Shown: positions 10,607 through 23,403, numbered from the stretch's first letter. The stretch is 64,000 nucleotides of DNA from Notolepis coatsorum (GCA_963971535.1 OZ020592.1:54753150-54817149), one strand, 5' to 3'. Notes: generated by a model from the letters alone, not told the origin. Translations and numbers: made by a program.

Positions 10607-12540
10607 TGTGTGTTTGAAAGTGTTGGGCTTCGAAAGTGATATGGAGCTCATTCTATTTCTGCAGGGCAGGTAAACTCACTCTCACTCATTTCTCCGTAGC
10701 TTTAAGAGTGTTCCGTTTAAGTCATGCTTAATACCCAGCAGTGAAACACAAAATTACGGTAAATTGAAAGCTAATTAGCCCTGTCTCTTAAGCCGCGATG
10801 CATTTTATATATATGTCGTCTTCTCCTGGGTGCCTCCTCAATGCGTGCCGCAGCACCATGGCGACTGGCCAAATTGTCAGTGCTGAATTTATTTTAAAAC
10901 AATTTTTTACTTCAGACGTCAAAAAGAACAATCACAAATCTTATCATGTGATTTAATGAGCAGACTATAACGGCACCCGTGGATGTTAATCATGTAAAAT
11001 AAGAATGGTGTATGAATATTCATGTGTCTTATGATAGATCTACAGTACGTGGGGCTTTTTGAGTTGGCTTGGATCTCTCCACCCCTTGGCTGACGACTAA
11101 AAACCCATTTATTACAGGGAAGTGTAATTATGCACTCGTATAATAGAACACTTAAGTGGTTTTCTGTCTCTAGTCAAACCAGGTTGGGTCGTGCGCTGTT
11201 CTCTTGACAGGTCCATATCTCACCACATTTGTCAAACTTATAGAGCAGTTTATTTGCTAGTGCTGCCGTATAGCTGGTGCTACGATGACAGCCACTGATG
11301 AATGAGTATACAAACCAGTGATTGATGAAGAAGGAATATGTATATACAAGGCTGTTGGAGCTCTTTTCCCAATGGACATGAGCCAGTATCTGCAAGAGAT
11401 AAGACTTTTAATTATTAAAAAAAAGTAAGCTAATGCTAAAGTAGATCGTAAGCCCATTCGTAAAGGAAGACCAGTCCCCTGAAGAAGTCACATGACGTGT
11501 TATCCTAATAGCCTTACAGTCCAGTCCGATCAGTCTTTAGACTTCAACACTCTGAAACATAGACACCAGACAGTCAAGATTCTGATCTGTGATGCCATAC
11601 CAGAGTGCAGTCCGGAGTTGCTTCATTGACAGCGAATAAGAGACTGGCTTCGGGAAATCTTTCCGATCCACAGAAAGTCGCCCTCTAGATGATCTCACAG
11701 CTACATTTCCCGTCTACTCCACGAAACTGTAGTCAACCAGGGCCATCTAATCTGTCCATCAGTATGACATCACAGGTTTAAGGGGCGGGACAAACCATGT
11801 TTTATCGTTTCTGGCTTCTGGGAGATGACAGTAAAACTGTAGCTATTAGGTCAAGTAATAACTCTTTTCAAAGCAGGATTCCTGCGGTATTCCCCGTCGA
11901 GTCTGGAGAGAGACGAGCGGAAGTAAAGATGGAATTGTACTCAGCCGTGTCCCATGGGACCCGCACTGAAGCCACCGCATCCTGTCCTAGTCTTCTTGCC
12001 ACACCGTATGCCTCAACATTCCCCGTGCTGTCTGGACCTCGTGAATTAAGAATGGTGTACAGTGCATAATTACATTTAACTCCGTTTGACAGAGCAGGCC
12101 GCTACACACACTGGACACGGACCCCTGGAGGATCTCCGCCCGCTCCCTCACGGCCTCCAAAGTGCATTTCACTAACACTAAACCAGTCTCAGAAGGACAC
12201 CGTCTCCTTCAGCAAGTCCTTGTGTTTCTCTGCCAGTATGAAAGACCCTATGGGGGGTTTGAGACTCATAATTAATTGATCCATATTCTGGCTTCTGTTC
12301 TATTCATAGCCAACCTCGCCCGCGTTGCGCTGTAACCGTCCCGCTGGCTCCTCCACCAGACACTCGTAGCGTGTGGGATATTCAGCATCAGGCGTCAGTC
12401 GCTCAGGTCACTTTGTGTCAGCGGGGCGGATGAAGAAATGGATCTCAGTGCTTTTGTTTCCTTTTCTAATTCATCGAATCTCCGGTGCTGTTGCCTCCAC
12501 AAGACGTCACGGGAGCTCACCCACCACAGACCACACCATG
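10607..12540. other. Unassigned DNA
   Basis: I see no gene, transposon end pair or long tandem array. Short open stretches (for example 11797-12069) show no family motif and no codon-use signal. This may be unique intergenic sequence, or repeats too old to read by eye. Confidence 0.5.
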
Positions 12541-12561
12541 TATATTTATATACCACTGTGT

Positions 12562-12563
<2 letters not shown>

Positions 12564-12595
<32 letters not shown>
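12564..12595. repeat. (CT)n microsatellite
   Basis: About 16 tandem CT units following TGTGTGTT. Confidence 0.95.
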
Positions 12596-12597
<2 letters not shown>

Positions 12598-12909
12598 GTT
12601 GTTTTTGATGGAGATGCATCCCGCCTGGCAAGGTTTGCATTTATATTGACGATGTTGGTTGTTGTTGTGCTTGTAAGCTGTGTGTGTGTTTGTTTTCTCG
12701 CTGAAAGATAACAGGATGACCATAAATTGACCATAATTATTCACACAGCAGGCCTCTTCAGTGCCGCAGTGGAACAGAATCCCCCAGTGGATCAGTGACT
12801 GTGTCATCTGGTGGTGATGATTTCTCCTTTTGGAATATTATTTGTATTGACATATTTTTTATCACATTATATAAACCGCACAAAAATCAATACCCAAAAC
12901 CAAAGTTAA

Positions 12910-12913
<4 letters not shown>

Positions 12914-12941
<28 letters not shown>

Positions 12942-12944
12942 TCA

Positions 12945-12975
<31 letters not shown>

Positions 12976-12986
12976 CCACACACGCA

Positions 12987-13017
<31 letters not shown>

Positions 13018-13081
13018 TCACTCTCTCTCTCTCACACACACACGCACTCACTCACTCTCACACACAGACACACACACGCAC

Positions 13082-13122
<41 letters not shown>

Positions 13123-13124
13123 CC
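12914..13124. repeat. Compound (CA)n/(CT)n microsatellite
   Basis: Blocks of CA and CT dinucleotides alternate at least four times over 210 bp, with interruptions such as CACACGCACT. The block pattern CACA...CTCTCT itself repeats, suggesting unequal exchange or slippage of a roughly 60-bp compound unit. Confidence 0.93.
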
Positions 13125-13539
13125 CGAGGGAGGGATACAATAACTAAGAGAAGTTCATCTTACAGTAACTGCATGTCAAGGACACACAAGCTCATAACTG
13201 CTCATAACTGCACATATCATTATGTATCATCCGCATGTAATTGTTAAATACAACCCATCAAGGATAATAACAATCACTATATAATGTGGTCAAATGGAGC
13301 CCAGATATTGGACTTTTTATTTTATATAATTTAATTAATATATATTAATAATTGATTTTAGACATTTTAAATGATTAGATCTCAGTTTCTCCGTGTGAAT
13401 AACCGAGACAAGTTCATGCAATCAGTGTCTGAAGCCCGGTGGAGTGGGTGGAATAGGTTTTCTTTCTTTCTTTAGACCCCAGAAACACATCTGTTAGGAG
13501 TCCTGTGGTAGACCCCAGAAACAAATCCTTGACCAGAAT

Positions 13540-14255
13540 GGATGAATTAGTGGACAGTCCCTGAATAAGTGCAGCAATGTACCATAATTTGATTTACATT
13601 TATCACAGATTGGAGAAACGGAGGGGTGAAATCTGTCTCTAACATAACCTTAGAATAATGAAAACGATGAATCACTTTGAGCTGGATTAACCTGTGTCTG
13701 CTATTTATTGAACCACTGAATATGCGGAAAGTGCAGTCCTCCATATTTTATCAGGCAACACAGCATTGATTTCCCTTTCCCAAGCCTCCTTAATACAGTT
13801 GACAGATACAGAATCCCTTAGAGAAGAAATTCACAAACTTGGTGATACATGTTTTACTCTCTGGCAGGAGAGACAGCCGTTCCAAAAGAGCATGTCTCTC
13901 ACAAGAGTACACAAAATGGGGGATGTTTTCCCTTAACACTACATTCTGATGTACCAGCTGGAATACGGTTGATATGAGGATGACATCTTATCCAAATTGC
14001 CAAAAGTCCTAGGGCTATATAAAATAGCAAAGAAGACAGGCAATTCCCCTGTCTAACACTGCGATATAGACTAAACTACTGTAAATGGCTCTCATGAGGT
14101 ATTGTTTGTTATGACAGAGGATTTAGGAGAGCAATAAATCGTTGCAATCCAGTCCACAAAATCCTTCCCAAGTTGAATCCTCCTCAAAGTTTCTAATAAA
14201 TAAGGCCATTCAATGGAGTCAAAAACGTTCTTTGCGACCAATGTCATAGTAGCTG
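13540..14255 (-). mobile_element. L1-type LINE ORF2 fragment, downstream part
   Basis: The minus strand decodes as RLIQLKVIHRFHYSKV near 13685, a conserved L1 ORF2 block after the RT domain. Near 14130-14240 it decodes as VFDSIEWPYLLETLRR then DFVDWIATIYCSPKSSVITN, matching the L1 RT pattern AFDRVEW.YL...WI..LY..P...V.TN. Stops lie between these blocks, so this is an inactive copy. An upstream part lies at 14646-14935. Confidence 0.75.
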
Positions 14256-14261
14256 CTTGAG

Positions 14262-14648
14262 TGTTTTTACGTCATTGTTGTTTCCGGCCGGTCCACCTCG
14301 CTTGAAATTGCTATTTATTTCCAATGGACACATTTCTAAATCGTCTCGTTTAAAACAAATAAAGCATGAACATTGGCATGGTGTACCTTTCTGTGTGTAT
14401 TCATCCACAATCTATAGCTCAACATGAAACAATTCGCAATTAATCATAAAATAATTACGTATAATTTTATTTCAACCAAAAATGCTTAAACAATAATGTT
14501 AGTGATAGAAGGGAACTCATTTTGTGCAAGAATGGAAAGCTTGCCAACGTTCATGAGGCAGAATTATTACAATAGCCGATAATACATTTTCCCAATGATA
14601 AATCCCAATACGGGGTGGACCGTGCGGGAAACTAGAGTGACGTCAGAA
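14262..14648. mobile_element. MITE-like insertion in the L1 fragment
   Basis: The left side reads ACGTCATTGTTGTTTCCGGC then CGGTCCACC. The right side is the inverse of a related sequence (GACGTCACTCTAGTTTCCCG then CACGGTCCACC), so about 27 of 34 positions pair as terminal inverted repeats. L1 reading resumes on both sides. The 390 bp contain no open frame of note. Target duplication and family are not clear. Confidence 0.55.
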
Positions 14649-14935
14649 CACCTCTCTAATAGCAAGGGAATAATAGAATCAGCAGGGTCCATGGGATCCT
14701 TTCCCTTTTTCAATAACAGACATACGTTTGCCTTGTGGAGAGAATGTGGAAGTGTTTTTCTTAAATTGAATCCTTTATCATCCTTAGTAAGAGATCCTGA
14801 GTTAAAATCTCTATGTTACGCTTGATAGAACTCCACTCCAAACCCATCTGGCCCAGGGCATTTACCTGAATGCCTTAATCTACTACTACCTCAGTGACAG
14901 ATTTTTTAATTTTTTTCTTTTTTTAGAAAACGCTA
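14649..14935 (-). mobile_element. L1-type LINE ORF2 fragment, upstream part
   Basis: On the minus strand GPDGFGVEFYQA is read near 14830-14865, followed by a stop; L1 ORF2 has GPDGF..EFYK at this place in the RT. It is in the same orientation as 13540-14255 and in the right order, so the two were one fragment. Confidence 0.72.
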
Positions 14936-15058
14936 ATTGCTCTCATTAAGATGTGGCAGAGTTAAGGAAATAAAGAATTGAGAGTAACCTGTGTCATGCG
15001 CCTCCAGGGTTCCAGTCCACTATAATCCTTGGTTCTCCCACTCTATCCCTACCCAGCT

Positions 15059-15096
<38 letters not shown>

Positions 15097-16100
15097 AGTA
15101 CAGGATGGGGTGCAGGTGTGTGACACCGGAGGAGCAGCTGATTGACATCTACCGGTGAATACATTCCTATTTAGACCTAGCTCAGATGTCATGAGGCTGC
15201 CAGATCGTAGTTCCTATTTACCAGTCAGTCCGTATACTCTTGCTTAGTCTCATGTTAGTCCATGTTCAATTGCCTTACCCAACGTGTCTTGTCCTCCTTT
15301 GCTCGCAGTTCCTTACTTGGCTTCACACCCTGCTCCCGAGTCCTGGATCCCTGTGTATGACCTCCGCCTGCCTGACCACTTTTCTCTGTGTGAATCCTCT
15401 GGACCATCTGAGAACCCACTCACTCCTGGCTACGACCTATGGCTACATCTGGGTACTGGCTTTAGTTAACTATTACAAGCTGTCTTTGTTGATATGGAAG
15501 TAGAATCCTTGATAATAAGTGTTAATACTTAATATCTTGTCGATCCGTAAGTATTAGTGCGGTTTTGGATAGAATTGTATCGATATCAGTCTTTGCCAGC
15601 TCTCCTTTAAAGGTGCACTATGTCATTCTGAGAGAGATAATGGTTTACATTTGCCGAGCCTATATGTAATTATTTTAATTAGAGTCCATCTCTTTTTATC
15701 AAGAATTCTATCTTTTTGAGCACTCAAACGGAAGCCTAGCATATGCTTCTTTGAATAGTAAATAAATACATTTGTAAACAAAAACGGTGAAATGGTTATT
15801 TAGTTTCGCATTGTATTTGAACATACTATGAGTCTTGGGTCTGACATGCACACACACTTACAGTACACCGGTCCTGAGACACACACACATTAGGGCTAAA
15901 CCATGTATCAGCCGTCATTATCGTCAAAGGTGCCACTGACACCCATGTTCCATGTTTTTGTTCTAGTACAACATGCCTTCAAATGTTAATATGATTATTA
16001 TATGACATTTATTACATTTTTCATTTTTTTTGTTTAATATAAAAGTGACTGTGCCATATTTTCAAGTAAATACTCAATTTCTGGAGTGTGTATGAAACAA
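14936..16100. other. Unassigned DNA with (CT)n tract
   Basis: Positions 15061-15095 are a (CT)n microsatellite. The 15100-15500 stretch is Pyr-rich with repeated CCTG words and could be the remnant of a repeat body, but I found no end or coding signature. TTTAAAGGTGCACTATG at 15607 resembles the start of TTAA-flanked fish MITEs, without a matching right end. Confidence 0.45.
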
Positions 16101-16104
16101 ATTG

Positions 16105-17456
16105 AGAACACCGCCGCTTCAACATAGCACTCGCCTTCACTGCTCTGGCCTCAAGTGGTATGTTGAGACACACTTAGTCAGCCTTCTTACAATACCAGTA
16201 GTACGTAGGTCTACCGGCGCCCCCCAAGGAACTGTGCTGTCAACCTTCCTCTTCACCCTCTACACCTCAGACTTCTGCCGCAACTCAAGCGGGTGCCACC
16301 TGCAGAAGTTCTCAGATGACTCCTCCATCGTAAGCTACATCACCGACGATGATGAGGAGGAGTACAGAGCCCTGGTGGAGAGCTTCGTGGGGTGGAGCAA
16401 CAGCAACCACCTCCAACTCAACACCAGTAAGACCAAGGAGCTGGTGGTGGACTTCCGGAGGGGAAAGAAGAGGCCCCCCCCGATTCCCATCTCCATCCGA
16501 GGGGTGGATGTGGAGATGGTGGACTCATACAAGTTCCTTGGGGTACACCTGAACAATAAACTGGACTGGTCGGACAACACAGAGGCCCTCTACAGGAAGG
16601 GACAGAGCAGGCTGTTCTTCCTGAGGAGACTCAGGTCCTTCAATGTGTGCAACAAACTGCTGCAGTCTTTTTACCAGTCTGTTGTGGCCAGCATCCTCTT
16701 CTATGCTGTGGCATGCTGGGGGGGCTACATCAACTCAAGGAACACCAACAAGCTCAACAAGCTGGTGAGCAAGGCTAGCTCCGTGGTGGGAGTCGAGCTA
16801 CCTAGACTTGAGGTGATGGTAGAGAGGGGGATGATAAGGAAGCTGGCTGCCATCATGGAGAACCCCTACCACCCCCTCTACGACGAGCTAGTCAAGATGA
16901 GAAGCTCGTTCAGCCACAGACTCATTCCCCCCCGACACTCAACTAACCGCCTCGGACAGTCCTTCATACCAGCGGCCATCAGGCTCCACAACAGTGGGCA
17001 GCGACTAGCAGCCTCCAGGCTCCACAACAGGGGGCAGCGACAGCGACTGCTACCAGACATTGACCTGGGACTTATAGGAACCCAAGGAGGACAACCTACA
17101 CTACCTTAGGCTTACTGCACCCTATGTGGATACTGTGATACTGTGATACTGTGAATAATGTATATTTCAGTGGATACCGTGATACTGTGAATAATGTATA
17201 CTCAGTAGATAGTAAATTATAACACTACCTCGTGCATACTGCACCTTATGTGACACTGTGAATAATGTGAATATTCCTCAGCTAGTCAGATAGTAAATTA
17301 TATTGACCATATTGATAAAATTGTTTACACTGCCTGTGTTGTTTTTTTTACTACCTGTATACTGTGTTGTTTTACTACCCATACCCCCCCTCCCCCCCAT
17401 GCTGCTATGATGCCTGAATTTCCCCAAGGGGATCAATAAAGGAATGTCTTATCTTT
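16105..17456 (+). mobile_element. Rex1-like (L2-related) LINE, 5'-truncated, with long open RT region
   Basis: The reading frame at 16102-17109 gives a continuous 300-plus-residue 3' half of a reverse transcriptase. The order is GAPQGTVLS (about 16218), FSDDSSIVSYI (the catalytic DD, about 16310), HLQLNTSKTKELVVDFRR, YKFLGVHLNNKLDW, GQSRLFFLRRLRSFNV and RLIPPRHSTNRLGQSFIPAA. The start codon is incidental because the element lacks its 5' half, including the endonuclease. The 3' UTR has GATACTGTGA repeats and ends TTTCCCCAAGGGGATCAATAAAG. Two pieces of the same family lie inverted at 23881-24556 and 26751-27031. The intact frame suggests a young copy. Confidence 0.85.
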
Positions 17457-18889
17457 ATGCCTTGAACTAATTTAATTTACCTTTTGCAACAATGGAAAAC
17501 AAATATGCAGCCACCTCGACCACCAAGAATATATTAATTATATTATAGAAATATTAAATAAGCAGCAGAGGCAACAGAGCAAAGTGGCTCATGGGAAATG
17601 TACTGAAAACACAGAGACGGTACCGCTAGCGGCCAGCAGGTGCCAGAAACGCACATTGTCATTCTCAAAGTGGGGGTCCTTGAGAGGGTTCCAGTGGGTC
17701 CCCAGAAAAATCTGGAATAGTTTAATTTCATAATTGTATTCACTACAAGTATAGCCCAATGAGAGAATGCATAAGAATGACTACTCTCTAAAGCCACTAT
17801 CTAGCAGCGGAGCGGGGTTGGGGTGTTGGTCCTGGGGTGGGAGTGGGGGAGGAAATGTCTTTTGTGGTGTCTGTAATAGTATAAGTTGATTTTTTTTATG
17901 TTCTGTATTATTATTATTTGTATTATTGCTAATGTCATTATTGTTATTATTATGGTATTGTGCGGTCTTGTTATTATTATTACTGTATTATGTTCGTCTT
18001 TTGTGTATAAAATGAAAAAGAACAAAAGATATTTTATTTTTAAAAAATGTATTACTACTCTGATCATAGGTTTCACTCTCTGTCCCACCAATATTAAAAA
18101 GACAGTTATGGAATTCTGGACTAATTCACGTCTCCTCTCAGACAGGGTTCCCTGGAACAAAATCATATCAAATGGGGCTCCCTGCACTATTATGTCTCTA
18201 TTTGGGGTCCTTTAAAGCTTTAAAGCAACAAGCAATGAATGTTGCTAAAATAAAATAAAAACTATTTGGTAGCACTTTAACTTATGTTGCTGAAAGAAGA
18301 AATTCCCCAGTAGCTACCTAGTAGGCCTGCCTATACTGGAATTATCCAGTAAATACCCTATGGACCTATACAGTTGTTATTAGAGTCCCCCCCTCCCCCC
18401 CTCCCCCAGTACAGTATGTACTCAGTGGTCTTGAGCTATACAGCTCATCCTACCTCCCAGAAGATGTAGGCCACTTTAATACATGGTTTAATAAGTACAT
18501 GGTAGTTAAATGTTACCTACAGCATTTAAGCACCATATTCTAAAGCAGGCAATTGATCTTGTTATTTCACGGTCAATAGCTTAACCATTTCCCTCTGGGT
18601 CCCTTCCATCTCTGTCACATTGGAACCCATAGAATAGGAGGCGCTTCATCAGATGCAGTCGAGTGTTCGAAGTTCGCAATATTACATTGACGTGGGTGAA
18701 GATAGTCTACTGGAATTATTTGTTTGACTGTTAAGATCCCAAGAGAGAAGGTGTGTAAAAGCACTCTGCAGAAAGGGCATGCTCCACAAAGGAGTGGCTC
18801 AGTGCTGACTGTCCATTGATGAGAGTCGACCCAAAGCTATAGCAGATGTGCACTATATCTGTATAGGGCCTGTGTATGTATCTGTATAT
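17457..18889. other. Unassigned DNA with a TTATTATT-rich tract
   Basis: The stretch 17885-18000 is low-complexity TTATTATTATT. A C/T tract CCCCCCTCCCCCCCTCCCCC lies at 18388-18408. No gene or transposon end pair is visible. Confidence 0.5.
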
Positions 18890-19085
18890 ATATTCATACT
18901 GTGTACTGTGCATACGTTTATCTGTATGTACACTATGTACATGTATTTGTATTTTATCTGTCTGTGCAATTTACACATGTACAGTATGTACACTTACACT
19001 GCTATCTGGTTGGATGTCAACTGCATTTTGTTGTACTTGTACTTGTACTGTACAATGCCAAATAAATGGAATCTAATCCAATCCA
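18890..19085 (+). repeat. L2-group LINE or SINE 3' end
   Basis: The sequence ends with TTGTACTTGTACTTGTACTG, then AATAAATGGAATCTAATCCAA. This is the style of L2-mobilised 3' tails in fish (TTGTACTTGTAC...AATAAAGTTGAATCTAATC). The upstream part is rich in GTATGTACAC. No coding part is attached. Confidence 0.55.
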
Positions 19086-19617
19086 AAGTTTTCAGCGCAG
19101 CTCAAGGACATAACATTATTGGATTTTTAAGTGTAAAACGGTGATAATGATGCAGTCCCCTGTGATGAGCCTCCAATATGGAGCAAACCACCTGGGCTTA
19201 TTGTGCTGGCATCATTAAGCTTGCCATTAGCCTGCACTTTGAGAAATGTGTAAAAGTGATTGATTTCTGTAGTTACATAGAGTGTAATATATGCAGTATA
19301 ATTATGAAGATGCCAGTTAAATGCACTGATTTGGCTTTTTTTCAGCATGGCCCTGCTTGCTACAGTTCCATACATTTACAACTGAGAGCTGCAACAGCTG
19401 CTTTCTACTTTTGGCCACTAAGCAACGCGACTGGAATCAATCGTTCACTGCTGCCCCAACTCTTGAGAAAATCTTGCATTACTGAACCGTGTCTGCCAGT
19501 TGCCACTGATGAGGCAGTGCTAGAGTCCAGCCAAGAGCTCAGGTGAACACAGCAGGTGGAAGTGCAGTAATGCACAAGGTATACAATGGAATAAAGATCC
19601 CTCGTGTGGGGCATTAA

Positions 19618-19913
19618 AGGAACACACCAACATTATGGGAAATGTGCTTACCGTCTTCTCCAGAGTCAGACAAGAAGAGATACCAATTTCCTCTCTGTGC
19701 GTTCAGTAGAAAACTATCCGGCTGCAAGCTAGCATAGCTTAGCAAAAATGTGCTGATCCGTATCCGCTTCCATTAATTTGTGCTAAAGTAGGCTACCTTG
19801 CAGCCAGATAGCTTTCTACTCACAGAGACGCACAGAGAGGACATTGGTATCTATCTTCTTGTCTGACTCTGGAGAAGATGGTAAGCGCATTTCCCATAAT
19901 GTTGGTGTGTTCC
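19618..19913. mobile_element. TTAA-flanked foldback MITE (family 1), 296 bp
   Basis: It is flanked by TTAA at 19614-19617 and 19914-19917. The left arm AGGAACACACCAACATTATG and the right arm are inverted copies over about 130 bp, including CAGAGTCAGACAAGAAG and AATTTCCTCTCTGTGCG, so the single strand can fold into a near-complete hairpin. Copies lie at 58587-58863 and 61684-61985. The TTAA target is typical of piggyBac and Kolobok mobilisation. Confidence 0.85.
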
Positions 19914-20039
19914 TTAAAGCTCCCTAATAATGAGTCCCACTTTGGCCCTGGCATCTCCCACACAAACCTCTAGAACCATGTCACCTGTCTATGTAAGAAC
20001 AGAAATGGGTGTTAGAGCTACAGAGCATTTACTTCTGGT

Positions 20040-20545
20040 GGAAGTTGATAAGAGATTGCGGGCAGACAGGGAGAATGGAGACAGACAAGGCATTGGAGGG
20101 AGACCGGTGCATGGAGGGAGATTGGAGGCAGTCAGGTATTAAAAAGTACTCAGAAACATAGTTACTTTACTAATTTCATCCATGTTTTTTTGGATGACTA
20201 TCTACTGTATGTTAGATCACTGGTTGTTCAGCTATATATGTCAGATTCTCTGAATTCTATGTCAGGTCATTTTAAATAAAATGTTGACCGTATAAAAATC
20301 AGGTACAGTACATGGAGGAAGGGATACAGGAGATTGCACATAGACAGGTACAGTACATGGAGGCAGACAGGAGATTGCAGAAACAGGAGGCAGACAGGAG
20401 ATTGCAGGCAGACGGGTACGTGGAGGCAGACAGGAGATTGCAGGCAGACAGGTACACAGAGGCAGACAGGAGATTGCAGGCAGACAGGTACGTGGAGGCA
20501 GACAGGAGATTGCAGGCAGACAGGTACACAGAGGCATGTGAGCAC
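20040..20545. repeat. 36-bp minisatellite (array 20300-20545, decayed units from 20040)
   Basis: The unit carries GAGGCAGACAGGAGATTGCA plus GGCAGACAGGTACGTG. It recurs about six times in the clean array. Looser versions (GGAGGGAGACCGGTGCATGG) lie at 20040-20140. Because 36 is divisible by three, every frame stays open and yields a 12-residue periodic peptide; I do not treat that as a gene. Confidence 0.9.
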
Positions 20546-20764
20546 ACAACCGTGGGTGTCGGGCAAGCCGGGTAGATAAATAGATGTGCAATCTGAGTCA
20601 CGTAGAAGTGAGGAATGGAATGCGATGATGAACAGAAGAAAACGACACGGTGAGATGAGGGAGGAATCTGCATTATGCGCGAGTTAGTGTCTCTCGTTCC
20701 CAAGGCCTATACACACACTCTGTCCTGTTCTGCTGTATCGCCCTCAAAGGTGTGGGTAATGCTA

Positions 20765-20950
20765 CACTCTTAAAAAAATACTTGAAATTACAACACAATG
20801 TGTGTTGTCCCTATAGCTAAACACAACAGGTGTGTTGAAAAAAGACACTAATGTGATAATAGCAACAGTCAGCATCAGTCATGTTATAACACACTGTATT
20901 AATTTAGTTTAGGGAGAATACATCCGGTCACATCCTTATTTTTAAGAGTG
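20765..20950. mobile_element. Short MITE with CACTCTTAAAAA ends
   Basis: The left end CACTCTTAAAAA and right end TTTTTAAGAGTG are inverted repeats, 186 bp apart. The inside has ACAACACAATGTGTGTTGT. No target duplication is obvious, so the family is not assigned. Confidence 0.55.
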
Positions 20951-22655
20951 CAGTGTTTTGTCATCTGCTGGCTGTTAGACGAATCAAATATTCTATTTCA
21001 CAACGTGAGAGATCGTATTTTGCCATCTCCCATGCACCACCTCCCAAACTACTATCGATAATGTGCCTGTTGTCATTTAAATTGTGTATTGCATAGATCT
21101 ATTTTGCTCAATGTTTACTGGTTTGTTGATGCCACAGTGTTTTGTACAAGTGAATGTTAGCTAGAGGTTAGGGTGAGCTTCAAAAGTGTTGCCTATTATT
21201 GCCACTGATGCTGTGTGGACTATACGATTGGCCACTCTTGACCCTGAGTTTTGTATAGACCTTGTCAGAAGTATTCTGTCGCAATTCCGTTGCCAGGGGA
21301 ACAGCATTGGCCCCTGTTTATTTCCTGTCAGCAAACATTGCAGCAATATGGACATACAAAGGGGCCTATTAAGAATAATGTATATATTGAAATTCTTTAT
21401 TCGGAATAACCCCTTGAGATGTAGCATCTCGTTTTCGAGGGGATCCTAAATGTTGAAGTACGTATGTAGAAAAGGTCTATGCAAGTGAATTCCTTTTCCG
21501 TTCACTCTCAAATGACTGAAGAAGGTCTCAGACCTTCAACATTGAATTGGATAACATTGAGTGATAGTGTGTGGGTGTCCTTCCTCACTCCTCACAACAC
21601 AGGAGTTTCCCTGGAATCTAAATGCATCTAAATTGACCTAAATGCGCATTAGCAAATGCATTTCCTCAATGAGATTAGAAACCACTGCAGCACTGAATGA
21701 ACAGACTTCTGTTAGCCCCCTGGAAATGTACAAACACTGCTTGAAAGAGGGAGGGGGGGGGGGGGATACAGACCAATAATCTTCGCCTTGAGGCTGCTCC
21801 TATTATGGGGGGCAAATGTCACTTAAGATTAGGATCAGTGACAGCCATTTGCTGCCCTCTGCTGGATACAGATGTTCTAACACTCTTGATAGGAAAAAAA
21901 AGCCCTCAATATTTAATCTTCTGGGGGTTGATTGAGAACACTATATGTTAAACATTCCAGTGGATTGAGCGGGATTGGACTGAGCAGCTGTTCCAGTTAT
22001 AGAGCTTTATTGCTAGACTGTGCCAGTATGTGGAACTGTGGAGTGTGTGTGGCAATGGCACAGGACGTAATGACTAAATGACTAAATGTAATGAAATCAA
22101 TTGGATCATGACTTCACAGCAAAGTGCCTACTCAGCCCCAGTTTCCTGTCCCTTATTGCCCGTGTGATAGAAGAAATGTACAGAAGACAACTTCAAGAAA
22201 GAAAAAGGACCTTCAGTCCTTCAGAAGTCTTCAGCCGATAGCAAATACATTGACTTCTTTGCAGGATTCCGCACAGGATTATTAATGGGGTCAGTGTTCA
22301 TTATTTATTTATTATATAAACATTTCATTATTTTTACATTTTATTTTTCTATTCTATTTTATTATTCTATTTTTCATAGAAATAGCCTATGGCTATATAT
22401 CATTAAATATGTCAAAATCTGTAAATGATCTCGTGGACTAAGAAGGCCACAGAAGGCTCACCTGGTGTGGGTTGACGTGGTCAAATCCTACCATAGTTCA
22501 ATCTGCAGGACATGTACAGACATGTACCCAGGAAGTATGGCGTGGCATTCTGATACACATGATTAACTTAACACCTTAACACACAGTCCTGGGATATTTT
22601 CAATGTTTTGGCTACTTTTGATTTAAATTGTATAATTCACATTTTAAGTAAGTAA
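20951..22655. other. Unassigned DNA with poly(G) tract
   Basis: Nothing coding or repetitive is supported apart from a G-rich run at 21742-21765. The open stretch 21186-21449 has no family signature. Confidence 0.5.
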
Positions 22656-23403
22656 TAGGGCTGTACTGAATATACGTAATTATTTTGGTTTCTTGCATTT
22701 GAATGTTGTTTTTCGGTTTTCGAATGTGGGTGTTCAAGTGTTGGGATGTCATCTTTGGGGATTAAGGTTACATGGGCTATCTAGCATAATTATCTATTAA
22801 TTAGATCATGGATTCAGTCGGAGCCTATCTATTTGCTTTGTCTAATATTGCAGTGTGTTATTTTTATATATATATTGTATATTTTCTTTCACATGTTTTG
22901 TCACCATGTAAGTTTATATTGGACCCCAGGAAGAATAGCTGCTGTTATGCAAACGGAACTTTCAGTTTCCCTTGCATCTCTAGCCTCCTGAAAGTCCTGA
23001 TCCTACTGCCCCCTAATGTTGGTTTTATGTCATTGCACATTTTGCTGACCATTGTTGCTGAAGGAATTCACAGTAAATTCAGTAAATATCTAGTCTATCT
23101 TGTGGTTAGCTTGGAAGGGACGATGGTGTTAAAAGCTGATCTATAGTCTTATGAACAGCATCCGGATGTATGGTGTTTTGTCTTCCAGAGATGGGTCAGG
23201 CAAAGTGCAGGGCAGAGGCAATGGCGTCCTCTGTGCTCTGTGAACCTTTTGGGTCGGTAAGCAAACCAGGGGCGTCACTTTGGTATGGCAAGGTATGGCA
23301 CTCGCCATACCGTGGCAAATTAATTTTATGTTGATTTTATGTTGATTTAGAATTCGAATGTCAACATTATGAACGAAGCTTCAAACTATTCGGTACAGCC
23401 CTA
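22656..23403. mobile_element. hAT-like element, TAGGGCTGTACTGAATA ends, 748 bp
   Basis: The left end TAGGGCTGTACTGAATA and right end ATTCGGTACAGCCCTA are inverted repeats. Internal text GAACGAAGCTTCAAACTATT near the right end resembles that of the element at 35885-36751, which has a clear 8-bp duplication. No duplication is visible here, and the interior has no transposase. Confidence 0.6.

Noticed and set aside
12795-13247. 150-codon open frame rich in His, Thr, Ser and Leu
   Set aside because: It is a translation of the (CA)n/(CT)n microsatellite.
15100-15590. Possible retroelement body with CCTG-rich text
   Set aside because: No terminal repeat, primer site or coding motif could be found, so it is left unassigned.
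20312-20575. Open frames with 12-residue periodic peptide (ADRRLQADRYVE-like)
   Set aside because: They arise because the 36-bp minisatellite unit is divisible by three; both strands are open equally and there is no start context or conservation.
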